NCBI GenBank assembly: GCA_003451595.1
Contig: DMDA01000096.1
Span: 9,066-27,672 of the forward strand
DNA from: Chloroflexota bacterium
Lineage (GTDB): Bacteria; Chloroflexota; Anaerolineae; Caldilineales; Caldilineaceae
DNA: 18,607 bases
Direction of reading: 5' to 3'
Position 1 is the first letter of the stretch. Every line of letters starts with the position of its first letter. A model generated the notes under the pieces. The model was not told where the DNA came from. It searched no databases and was given only the letters and a program-made list of their open reading frames with translations. This document shows positions 1-11,099 of this stretch, piece by piece. The position numbers were made by a program, and so were the translations under genes.

Positions 1-1
1 G

Positions 2-445
2 GTCGTGCTACGGCTGGAACTGTGGCGTGCGGCGCTGGCGCTATGGCGCGATCATTTCTGGGCTGGCGTTGGGCCAGGTGGCTTTTTCTGGAGTTACCCG
101 GCGTATTTGCCTGTCGGCGCTGTGGAGGTGGATCAGTTGCACCCGCACAATGTCTGGCTCGAAGTGGCGGTGACTTGGGGTGTAGGGGGAGTGGCGTGGC
201 TTGCCTTGAGCGGCATGGCTTTGGTCAAAGCGCTGCAGCAGCAACGCAACACGGACAGCGTCACAGCATGGGTTGTGGTTGGCGCGGTGGCGGGGTTGGC
301 GGCAGGTCTGGCGCACGCTCAAACCGACACGTTCATGTTATTGGCGGATGTGGCTGCTTGGAATGCGGTGGCATGGGCGTTGGCGACGGCGCCGCCAGAT
401 GGGACGATGGCGGCGCCCCAGTCACGCGCCAGGGCGAGCGCGTGA
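2..445 (+). CDS. O-antigen ligase-like (Wzy/WaaL superfamily) membrane protein, C-terminal part
   Basis: The reading frame is open from the left edge, so the gene is 5'-truncated; about 147 residues remain and the TGA stop is at 443-445. The segment carries the signature of the O-antigen ligase/polymerase family: an R-L-x-L-W-x-x-A-L helix, then G-V-G-P-G-x-F, and about 20 residues later H-P-H-N-x-W-L-E in the large periplasmic loop. Three hydrophobic stretches follow (around residues 55-75, 87-105 and 110-127), consistent with the last membrane helices. Family members join or polymerise surface glycans on undecaprenyl-phosphate at the outer face of the membrane. Which glycan is involved, and ligase versus polymerase, cannot be told from the fragment. 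The alanine/arginine-rich tail has no recognisable domain. The first in-frame GTG at 5 is probably not the start. Confidence 0.8.
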   Translation, partial: VVLRLELWRAALALWRDHFWAGVGPGGFFWSYPAYLPVGAVEVDQLHPHNVWLEVAVTWGVGGVAWLALSGMALVKALQQQRNTDSVTAWVVVGAVAGLAAGLAHAQTDTFMLLADVAAWNAVAWALATAPPDGTMAAPQSRARASA

Positions 446-482
446 CCGGGTGTGCAAGAGTGCTTATTTGCCCGGCACGTTA

Positions 483-520
483 TACGCTGTTTTTGTGCCT
501 GGCAGCCAGGCATAAGCGTA
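483..520. terminator. Possible convergent terminator hairpin
   Basis: Two convergent genes end at 445 and 555. Between them lies TGCCTGG (496-502), loop CAG, CCAGGCA (506-512), a perfect 7-bp stem. It is nested in an outer TACGCT/AGCGTA pair (483-488 with 515-520). TTTTTGT and ACAAAAA also flank the stem (490-496, 520-526) and could pair as an alternative. Neither strand shows the classic U-tract right after the stem, so position and symmetry are the main argument. Confidence 0.35.
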
Positions 521-554
521 CAAAAATCACACAATTTTGCTTCGCCTTAGCCTC

Positions 555-3641
<3,087 letters not shown>

Positions 3642-3648
3642 AACTCTT

Positions 3649-4656
<1,008 letters not shown>

Positions 4657-4669
4657 AGTGATCCTCTCT

Positions 4670-4691
4670 TTTGTGAGTGCTTTGTGAGTGC
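4670..4691. repeat. 11-bp tandem duplication in the aldo/keto reductase leader
   Basis: The 11-mer TTTGTGAGTGC occurs twice in direct succession (4670-4680 and 4681-4691) just upstream of the ribosome-binding site of the aldo/keto reductase. It could be a replication-slippage duplication or a pair of operator half sites; nothing further can be said. Confidence 0.6.
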
Positions 4692-4733
4692 TTGATGTGT
4701 GCGGACATTGACTGAATGCCGGGCAGGGCGCCG

Positions 4734-4764
4734 ATGTTTCCAGTGTTGCGTGCTACACGTCGGA
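4734..4764 (-). repeat. Dispersed spacer repeat, copy 1 (upstream of aldo/keto reductase)
   Basis: Read on the minus strand this segment starts TCCGAC, continues GTAGCACGCAACAC and ends TGGAAACAT. It aligns with 15459-15496 on the plus strand with about 27 of 31 positions identical, except that the second copy has GCAACAC duplicated (7 extra bases). Both copies lie upstream of a gene and in that gene's direction: about 78 bp before the aldo/keto reductase start and 72 bp before hsdM. This may be the end of a small non-autonomous element or a shared regulatory block. Confidence 0.5.
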
Positions 4765-4829
4765 GTCTCCGCACGATGCAGCATGACGCCGCAAAACGCC
4801 AACCTGGAAACCGCTATCGCTGCCAAGAC

Positions 4830-5849
<1,020 letters not shown>

Positions 5850-5871
5850 AACGAATCCTGTGAGTTGACAA

Positions 5872-6288
5872 CTATGGCGTCAATGAGACGACCTTGAGCA
5901 AGCCAGTTTTGTGGATCGGTTTTGATTTTCTCTCGGTGGTGACAAATAACTCAACTCCGACCGTTGCAGCAGATATAAGCAATAGCGCGTCCACCGCGCT
6001 AAGCCCATGCAGTAAAGCTTCATCAAGTGCCTGACTCACGATGTTCGCATCAAGCGGCGCCCAGATTTCGACTTGACTGAAGAATATTTGGTAGAAATCC
6101 ACCTCCTGCGTTCGACCGAAGAAGTGGGCTTTCGGCAAAACCTCAAGGCGAACTAGCGGACTCGACACAAAGCGCAGCGCTCTATTACCCAGGATAGCTA
6201 TGGCTCGTTCTGCTACAGGGCTGGTGCCTCGCGCAGCCGCAATCAGCACATTTGAGTCGACAAACACCTTGCGGCTGCTATTGACCAT
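5872..6288 (-). CDS. PIN-domain ribonuclease, VapC-like toxin
   Basis: 138 residues, the usual VapC size. The acidic PIN residues are visible: D11 in V-F-V-D-S-N-V-L-I, E49 in R-L-E-V, D100 in S-A-V-D-A-L-L, and a T-T-E segment at 117-119 as the fourth-acid region. Such proteins are Mg-dependent RNases, usually toxins that cleave tRNA, rRNA or mRNA and are neutralised by a partner encoded just upstream. Here the upstream AbrB-like gene stops at 6289 and this ATG (6286-6288) follows immediately with no gap, so translation is probably coupled. A hand count of one 60-base line (6001-6060) gives 53 % GC against about 68 % in a metF line (5281-5340). That supports later insertion of the cassette between metV and metF. 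Confidence 0.85.
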   Translation of the reverse strand: MVNSSRKVFVDSNVLIAAARGTSPVAERAIAILGNRALRFVSSPLVRLEVLPKAHFFGRTQEVDFYQIFFSQVEIWAPLDANIVSQALDEALLHGLSAVDALLLISAATVGVELFVTTERKSKPIHKTGLLKVVSLTP

Positions 6289-6582
6289 CTATAGATCTCC
6301 GTAGCGATCATTAATTTCCCGTTCAATAGCATCTGGGTCAAGCAACGGTATACCGGATTCAACGATCTGTTGGCGCAGCAGGCGCAATTGCCGTCCCAGT
6401 TCGCTTTCTTCGCCGCTCAATAATGTAGCCAGGATTTCCTCGTCATCCGGTAAAGTGTCTAGAAAGACGCGTCCGCTGTGATCCTGGTCAATCACTATCT
6501 CATCACCGACATGAAAACGGTTATGAAGTGGCTCTGGTAGGACAATGCGGTAACCATCTTCAACCACGGTTTTGATTGCCAT
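6289..6582 (-). CDS. AbrB/MazE-like antitoxin partner of the PIN protein
   Basis: 97 residues. The N-terminal ~45 residues resemble an AbrB/SpoVT swapped-hairpin DNA-binding domain: short strands, with R-I-V-L-P-E-P-L in the place of the usual R-I-x-I-P-x-x-x, then H-V-G-D-E-I-V-I. The C-terminal half is acidic and helical (L-L-S-G-E-E-S-E-L-G region), as expected for a segment that wraps and inhibits a toxin. Antitoxins of this type usually also repress their own operon. The ATG at 6580-6582 has a very strong purine-rich ribosome-binding site (AGGAGGAGGG), close to the start codon. The gene begins 12 bp after metV ends and abuts the PIN gene. The family assignment rests on fold pattern and context, with no close match recognised. 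Confidence 0.75.
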   Translation of the reverse strand: MAIKTVVEDGYRIVLPEPLHNRFHVGDEIVIDQDHSGRVFLDTLPDDEEILATLLSGEESELGRQLRLLRQQIVESGIPLLDPDAIEREINDRYGDL

Positions 6583-6594
6583 CCCTCCTCCTCT

Positions 6595-7083
6595 TCACTG
6601 AACGACTTCGATGTTCTCTATCGGAATCCATCCGGCAGGCACGTGCTTATCCACGCCCGTCAGCATGTTGATCCACGCCGAGGTGTCTTCCAGGCGGCGG
6701 TTGACCGGCGGCTGAATCTGAGCCAGCTCGTGGCCGTAGATCGGCATCTGTTGCGAATTCTCGTAGGCGACGACCCACACGCAGCGCATCTCCGGCTTGA
6801 CCTCGCAGTGGCCGTTGGGACGCACGCCGCCGCACGGTCCGTTGCGCAGATTCTTCGGGCACTCCATCGGGCAGGACATGCCGGTGGAGTGGAGGATGCA
6901 TTGCCCGCAGTGATGACAGCCGAAGATGCGCTCTTTGGCAAAGTCCTCTGCCGGCTTGATCAACCGCTCGACACGCGCGTAGCCAATTTTGGCGATAAGC
7001 GGATTGAGCGTCCACGCCGCGCGTTCGGCGATCTGATAGGTCTTTTCGAGCAAAGCGGGACGATTACGCAGGATAGTTGTCAT
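6595..7083 (-). CDS. metV: MetV-type protein (methylenetetrahydrofolate reductase C-terminal domain, Cys-rich)
   Basis: 162 residues matching the MTHFR C-terminal (MetV) family. The core is a dense cysteine cluster: C56, C59, C62, C71, C75, C84, C93 and C101, in contexts such as G-C-H-H-C-G-Q-C, S-C-P-M-E-C-P-K and G-P-C-G-G-V. In acetogens MetV pairs with MetF as the MetVF methylene-THF reductase, and its cysteines are thought to bind an Fe-S cluster (or zinc), linking MetF to a non-pyridine electron carrier. Here MetV is separate from MetF and split from it by the AbrB/PIN pair. The ATG at 7081-7083 has GAAGGA upstream, and the gene starts 8 bp after the preceding small gene. One 60-base line (6781-6840) is 73 % GC, clearly higher than the small cassettes on both sides. 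Confidence 0.88.
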   Translation of the reverse strand: MTTILRNRPALLEKTYQIAERAAWTLNPLIAKIGYARVERLIKPAEDFAKERIFGCHHCGQCILHSTGMSCPMECPKNLRNGPCGGVRPNGHCEVKPEMRCVWVVAYENSQQMPIYGHELAQIQPPVNRRLEDTSAWINMLTGVDKHVPAGWIPIENIEVVQ

Positions 7084-7091
7084 AATTCCTT

Positions 7092-7457
7092 CTATAGTAA
7101 ATCGTTCTCGACCAAAATCGCTTCGACCATTTCCATAAACCGTTTTACTGGATTGTCACCCATGCCCTCAGGTAGAAAGGTATGGTCATCTGCGGCGCCG
7201 AATGGATGCAGATGCCACTGACCGCGATGCAAATCAACTGCAAAGATGCGCTGCTCCGATTCGATGAGCACGAGGCTCAAAGTTTTTGAGCGTGCTCCCC
7301 AGAATACTTGCACAAATAGTCCGGTGCGAATCGTGTACAAACGAAAAGTCGTCGTGATGGGCGTCCGCTCGATCTCCTCGACGAATTGAACAAACCAACA
7401 GTTGTTTGCCGTGCTCGCAATTTGCTCACGCAGCGCGAGTAGCGTCAGCTCCGGCAT
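7092..7457 (-). CDS. Uncharacterised small protein, possible toxin of a two-gene cassette
   Basis: 121 residues; I do not recognise the family with certainty. It looks like one compact alpha/beta domain: a helical start, strands around 37-75 (F-R-L-Y-T-I-R-T-G-L-F-V-Q-V-F then L-S-L-V-L-I-E), and a distinctive W-H-L-H-P-F-G-A-A-D-D-H-T-F segment near 82-95 whose clustered His, Asp and Trp could form an active or metal site. The pattern is loosely reminiscent of the TumE-type toxin class, but that is weak. Its ATG at 7455-7457 lies inside the end of the upstream small gene (32-bp overlap in another frame), typical of translationally coupled pairs. One 60-base line (7261-7320) is 47 % GC, far below the neighbours. 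It ends 8 bp before metV. Confidence 0.7.
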   Translation of the reverse strand: MPELTLLALREQIASTANNCWFVQFVEEIERTPITTTFRLYTIRTGLFVQVFWGARSKTLSLVLIESEQRIFAVDLHRGQWHLHPFGAADDHTFLPEGMGDNPVKRFMEMVEAILVENDLL

Positions 7458-7773
7458 GTGTCTTCAACTCACGTAAGCGCGCTTCGATCATTTCAATCCC
7501 GCCAATCGCAATCTCCCATGCGATGGCGTCCCGTTCAACTTCCCAGGTGTAGCCTTGCTGATGCACCACGTCACGTTCCAGAAACTCTGCAAAGTCCATG
7601 CCATATTTCTTGACGAAGGCCGCATTGGTGCGACGGTGTTTGCCCAGCGTGCGCAGCAATTCAGCTTCGAGAAGATATCGAACGCGCGCATCGACGCTCT
7701 GTTCGCCGGGCAACGTCTCAGCCAACAATTCAATCGTGGTTTCGTTCAATTCGCGTGTTACCCTGGCAATCAT
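7426..7773 (-). CDS. Uncharacterised small helical protein, possible antitoxin of the cassette
   Basis: 115 residues, mostly charged amphipathic helix; no family recognised with confidence. Features are an E-x-L-L-R-T-L-G-K-H-R-R-T helix near 37-50, K-K-Y-G-M-D-F-A-E-F around 55-65, and W-E-V-E-R-D-A-I-A-W-E near 77-87. This pattern recurs in short proteins next to small toxin-like genes in cyanobacteria and Chloroflexota, as far as I recall. I chose the ATG at 7771-7773, 5 bp past the stop of the homocysteine methyltransferase gene and with GGGGTGA in front. The longer open frame to 7926 would overlap that enzyme by about 150 bp and adds a low-complexity Arg/Ala stretch typical of a shadow. 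The role as antitoxin is inferred from size, order and overlap with the next gene. Confidence 0.68.
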   Translation of the reverse strand: MIARVTRELNETTIELLAETLPGEQSVDARVRYLLEAELLRTLGKHRRTNAAFVKKYGMDFAEFLERDVVHQQGYTWEVERDAIAWEIAIGGIEMIEARLRELKTHAGADATRAA

Positions 7774-7778
7774 TGGTT

Positions 7779-8756
7779 TCACCCCCTGCGCACGCGCCGC
7801 TCGCGTGTACGACCGGCCGCTTCCGGCGCAGCAGCCTGTGGCGTCAGCGGCGCGACCTCCGGCACAGGAATCGCGCCGTCGAGCACCTGGCGCATCATGC
7901 GGATGTGCGCCGGCCCGCTGCCGCAACAGCCGCCGATCAGTGAGATGCCGTGACGGCGCACGCGGTCGGCGTAGGCGGCCATCACTTCGGGTGTGCCGTC
8001 GTAGATGAGCTTGTCGCCTTCATAGCGCGGCATGCCGGCGTTGGCTTTGGCGATCAGAATCACGTCGGGCGCGGCGGCGTGCATCTCAGCCAGCGCGGCT
8101 TCCGTGTCGATCAGGTTGTTGCCGCAATTGGCGCCGACCGCAGTCAGCCCCAACCCGGCCAATTCCTGCACCATCTGCGCGCCGGTGACGCCCATCATCG
8201 TGCGCCCGCGCGTGTCGTAACTCATCGTGGCGCAAATGGGAATGTCCGGATCGACGGAGCGCGCACCCTCGACGGCGGCTTTGACCTCGTTGAGATCGCT
8301 CATCGTCTCGACCCACAAAATATCGACGCCGCCTTCGACCAGCCCGCGCGCCTGCTCGGCAAAGGCGTCGCGGCATTCTTCGTAGCTCATGCTGCCCATC
8401 GGGATCAGCAGCTCGCCGGTCGGCCCCATCGAACCGGCGACGAGCACGGTGCGCCCGGCCGTGTCGGCGACAGCGCGGGCATTCTGTGCGGCAGCGCGAT
8501 TCAGTTCGACGACGCGATCCTGAAAGTTGTGCAGCTTGAGCCGGTAGCGCGTGCCGCCGAAGGAGTTGGTGAGGATGATGTTGGAGCCGGCTTCGACGTA
8601 CGCGCGATGCACATCCTGCACGCGCTCGGGATGGGTGACGTTCCACTCCTCCGGGCTGCCGCCGGAGACCAGCCCGCGCGCAAAGAGTTCGGTGCCCATG
8701 GCGCCATCGAGGAGCAGGACGGTTTCTTTTTGAAGCAGATCGAGTAGTTTGTTCAT
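7779..8756 (-). CDS. Homocysteine S-methyltransferase (stand-alone MetH N-terminal-type domain)
   Basis: 325 residues, a single zinc-dependent homocysteine-binding barrel. It transfers a methyl group to homocysteine to give methionine. The three zinc cysteines are present: C211 in G-A-N-C-G and C277-C278 in G-G-C-C-G. The N-terminal L-L-D-G-A-M-G-T-E-L and the N-S-F-G-G-T motif (64-69) are typical of the MetH/BHMT family. The protein stops where MetH would continue into its pterin, cobalamin and SAM-activation domains, so it must take methyl groups from a partner. The corrinoid protein at 10342-11031 is the obvious candidate. The last ~30 residues are Pro/Ala/Arg-rich and variable-looking. 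The ATG at 8754-8756 lacks a clear ribosome-binding site. The gene heads a tightly spaced run (gaps of 22 bp or less) down to metF. Confidence 0.9.
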   Translation of the reverse strand: MNKLLDLLQKETVLLLDGAMGTELFARGLVSGGSPEEWNVTHPERVQDVHRAYVEAGSNIILTNSFGGTRYRLKLHNFQDRVVELNRAAAQNARAVADTAGRTVLVAGSMGPTGELLIPMGSMSYEECRDAFAEQARGLVEGGVDILWVETMSDLNEVKAAVEGARSVDPDIPICATMSYDTRGRTMMGVTGAQMVQELAGLGLTAVGANCGNNLIDTEAALAEMHAAAPDVILIAKANAGMPRYEGDKLIYDGTPEVMAAYADRVRRHGISLIGGCCGSGPAHIRMMRQVLDGAIPVPEVAPLTPQAAAPEAAGRTRERRVRRG

Positions 8757-8843
8757 GTTTGGATCAACATTTCGCTTTAGATGAGTGCCCGGACAGAATC
8801 AGCCATACGCCTGGGCGTAACAACGCCAACTGTGGCTGTTTGA

Positions 8844-8849
8844 ATTGTA
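8844..8849 (-). promoter_or_regulatory. Possible extended -10 promoter of the homocysteine methyltransferase operon
   Basis: On the minus strand the sequence reads TATGCTACAAT, an extended -10 (TGC-TACAAT), about 88 bp upstream of the methyltransferase ATG. The hexamer 17 bp further upstream (TCGAGC) is a poor -35, so the call depends on the extended -10. The perfect palindrome at 8806-8819 would lie in the resulting leader. Confidence 0.3.
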
Positions 8850-8932
8850 GCATAAGCCATCCAAAAGCTCGATCTGTTCACCGTGCAGCGCGCAGGAGTC
8901 TATTTCACAGTTGGGGTAAGATTTGCTTTGTA

Positions 8933-8983
8933 GGTCATCGCCTTCGGCGTGACATGGCGCCCGTTACACCGAAGGCAATGATC
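8933..8983. repeat. 51-bp imperfect inverted repeat (element A)
   Basis: Two 21-bp arms (8933-8953 and 8963-8983) match at 17 of 21 positions around a 9-bp centre; the central 14-bp parts match at 12 of 14. Two of the four differences would be G-U pairs in either transcript. The left arm and the bases following it (8932-8955) match 15107-15130 at 21 of 24 positions, where they also form one side of an inverted repeat. This suggests a small mobile or structural spacer element. Confidence 0.5.
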
Positions 8984-9093
8984 TGCGACGGATGCTCTCA
9001 CCTTGAAGTGCACCCGCTGCGCAGAAATTGGGCGTCACCTTCCCGGAAACGTTCAGCCTCCGAGAAGATTGCGTACATCCTGCCCAAGACCTC

Positions 9094-9249
9094 TCAGGCA
9101 GCAGGCACTGGTTCGATGCCGAGCAAAGCGCGTGAGATGGTGACGGCTTGATTGGCGTTGCTGGCGTAGCCGTCGGCGCCGATTTCCAGCGCAAACTCTT
9201 CGGTCACCGGCGCGCCGCCAACGATCACCTTGACGCGGTCGCGCTGGTC
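9094..9249 (-). pseudogene. C-terminal fragment of a second corrinoid (B12-binding) protein
   Basis: The minus-strand frame ending at TGA 9094-9096 encodes about 51 residues. They include V-I-V-G-G-A-P-V-T-E-E-F-A, then E-I-G-A-D-G-Y-A, and end G-I-E-P-V-P-A-A. This is the last strand-helix unit of a B12-binding Rossmann domain (MtaC/MtbC/MetH type), and about half of the aligned positions agree with the intact corrinoid protein at 10342-11031. Everything N-terminal, including the cobalt-ligating D-x-H-x-x-G motif, is missing. The homology breaks near 9245-9250, exactly where IS3 transposase homology starts on the other strand. A cognate corrinoid gene directly upstream of the homocysteine methyltransferase was evidently destroyed by an IS-associated rearrangement. 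Confidence 0.85.
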
Positions 9250-9472
9250 AACGCTCAAGACCGAACTTGTCGAGGATCAGTCCTACGCTTCGCACAGGGC
9301 GGCGCGTGACGACATTTTCCTCTACATCGAGGGCTTCTACAATCTGCGTCGTCGCCATTCGGCTCTTGGCTACCTGAGTCCGACAGAATTTGAACGTCGG
9401 CACTCAATCGCCTTCTGCGCGCAGAAGGCGACGGGTGTTTAACTTTCTTTCCATTAAAACGGGGCAATATCA
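9245..9472 (+). mobile_element. IS3-family insertion sequence remnant (3' end of transposase OrfB and right end)
   Basis: The plus-strand frame from about 9245 to the TAA at 9440-9442 encodes the end of an IS3-type DDE transposase: S-T-L-K-T-E-L-V, then Y-I-E-G-F-Y-N-L-R-R-R-H-S-A-L-G-Y-L-S-P-x-E-F-E. The acidic residue of Y-I-E-G-F-Y-N sits near the usual catalytic E region. The rest of OrfB, all of OrfA and the left end are absent. The sequence after the stop to about 9472 (ending ...GGGGCAATATCA, i.e. TGATATTGCCCC on the other strand) looks like an IS right inverted repeat; this boundary is a guess. The 5' side is fused directly to the corrinoid gene fragment. Confidence 0.85.
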
Positions 9473-9585
9473 CCACCACAAGTTTCTGTTGATGGCGCCG
9501 TCCCTGGATCGCTGCGGCACAGTTGGCTTCCGCTGTGTAGCTGACGCGGCGTCTTGAGACGATGAAAGACTGTTGTCTGACCTCG

Positions 9586-10302
9586 TTATCGTTGGGCGTG
9601 ACCGAGATGGGCCACAAACGCCGCGTGCCCCTCGCTCTGCAGCCCTTGCTGTAGCGTCGCCAGCACAGCGGCCAGATCGCCTGCCAGCAATGCTTGGGGC
9701 GCCAGCCACAGGCCCGGGAAGACCCTGCTGCGGATCACGCCGGCGTCGTCGGCTGGCAGGGCAACGTATTCGCCCTCTTCGAGTGAAAACCAGTCGATGG
9801 CGCCATCGTCCACGCGCCAGATCAGATACTCGCGCACGCCACTGCGACGATAGATGCGGCGTTTGACGTGGTAATCATACGAAGCTGTCGTGAGCGCAAT
9901 TTCCACAATCAGCTCAGGAGCGCCAGTGATGTAGCCATCGATGCTGACATGCGACGCTCCGCCGACGCTCTCTAGCAGCCGCAGGTGAGCATCTGGCTGC
10001 ACCTCATTGTCGAGGTCAAGTCGCACGGTGGCGTTTTCGCCAACTTCTGTGCCTGGTGTAGCAGCAGCGTATCCGACAAGCCACCACACCATGGCACTGT
10101 TTGCTCTACTATGCGTGTTTGACACAGGTGAAGGCATCATCACCATCCCTTCGATGAGTTCGGCTTTTTTCACGTCCGGCATGGCGGCGTAACGACGCTC
10201 GAATTCGGCGCGCGTCAGGTGGTCGCCGTTTTCCAGGCGCGGCGTTTTTCGCGCTCCGCCGGCTTGCGCGAGCACTTCAGCTTGCACCGTTGCTGCAGCC
10301 AT
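9586..10302 (-). CDS. Uma2 family (DUF820) putative restriction endonuclease-fold protein, copy 1
   Basis: 238 residues. The PD-(D/E)XK core of the Uma2 family is visible: Q-P-D at 102-104 (D104), V-E-I at 133-135 (E134), then K147 in Y-H-V-K-R-R-I-Y and the G-V-R-E-Y-L-I-W motif (155-162). The N-terminal L-T-x-x-E-F-x-x-x-x-A-M-P and E-L-I-E-G-M-V-M-M-P motifs (29-57) are also family hallmarks. Uma2 proteins are abundant in Cyanobacteria and Chloroflexota; their function is poorly known, with suggestions of nuclease or mobile-element roles. The ATG at 10300-10302 has a textbook ribosome-binding site (AAGGAGGA). It sits 39 bp downstream of the corrinoid gene and ends about 120 bp from the IS3 remnant. 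All three putative catalytic residues are intact, so it is not obviously decayed. Confidence 0.88.
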   Translation of the reverse strand: MAAATVQAEVLAQAGGARKTPRLENGDHLTRAEFERRYAAMPDVKKAELIEGMVMMPSPVSNTHSRANSAMVWWLVGYAAATPGTEVGENATVRLDLDNEVQPDAHLRLLESVGGASHVSIDGYITGAPELIVEIALTTASYDYHVKRRIYRRSGVREYLIWRVDDGAIDWFSLEEGEYVALPADDAGVIRSRVFPGLWLAPQALLAGDLAAVLATLQQGLQSEGHAAFVAHLGHAQR

Positions 10303-10341
10303 CTCATCCTCCTTCGCTGCGTCCCATCACGCAGCGACACG

Positions 10342-11031
<690 letters not shown>

Positions 11032-11099
11032 GAATTGCTCTCCGCTACATCTCTCGTGCAGTTTTTGTTTTGACCAGGAGTTACGCGCTTTGTTGAATG

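Larger units (their letters stand above)
8757..9093. other. 337-bp gene-free spacer upstream of the homocysteine methyltransferase
   Basis: No coding frame here looks real; the longest (8759-9151, +) has no family pattern. The spacer contains a possible minus-strand promoter (8844-8849), a 14-bp perfect palindrome TACGCC-TG-GGCGTA (8806-8819) in the expected leader of the methyltransferase mRNA, and a 51-bp imperfect inverted repeat (8933-8983). I searched by eye for a cobalamin-riboswitch B12 box and for a SAM-riboswitch layout and saw neither. It ends at the stop codon of the corrinoid pseudogene (9094). Confidence 0.6.

Noticed and set aside
7774..7926. N-terminal extension of the small antitoxin-like gene
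   Set aside because: Would overlap the homocysteine methyltransferase by about 150 bp and encodes an Arg/Ala/Gly-rich stretch unlike the rest; the ATG at 7771-7773 has a suitable ribosome-binding site.
7950..8747. 265-codon plus-strand frame opposite the homocysteine methyltransferase
   Set aside because: Antisense shadow; the opposite frame has all three zinc cysteines and family motifs.
8757..9093. Cobalamin or SAM riboswitch upstream of the homocysteine methyltransferase
   Set aside because: Expected from function, but no B12 box or SAM-riboswitch-like junction seen on the minus strand; only a simple palindrome and an imperfect inverted repeat are present.
9105..9120. GGTTCGATGCC resembling a tRNA T-arm
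   Set aside because: No acceptor, anticodon or D-arm around it; the bases are explained as codons of the corrinoid-gene fragment on the other strand.
9473..9585. Possible second transposase remnant between the IS3 fragment and Uma2
   Set aside because: Minus-strand frames here contain no recognisable transposase motif; I could not support any assignment.
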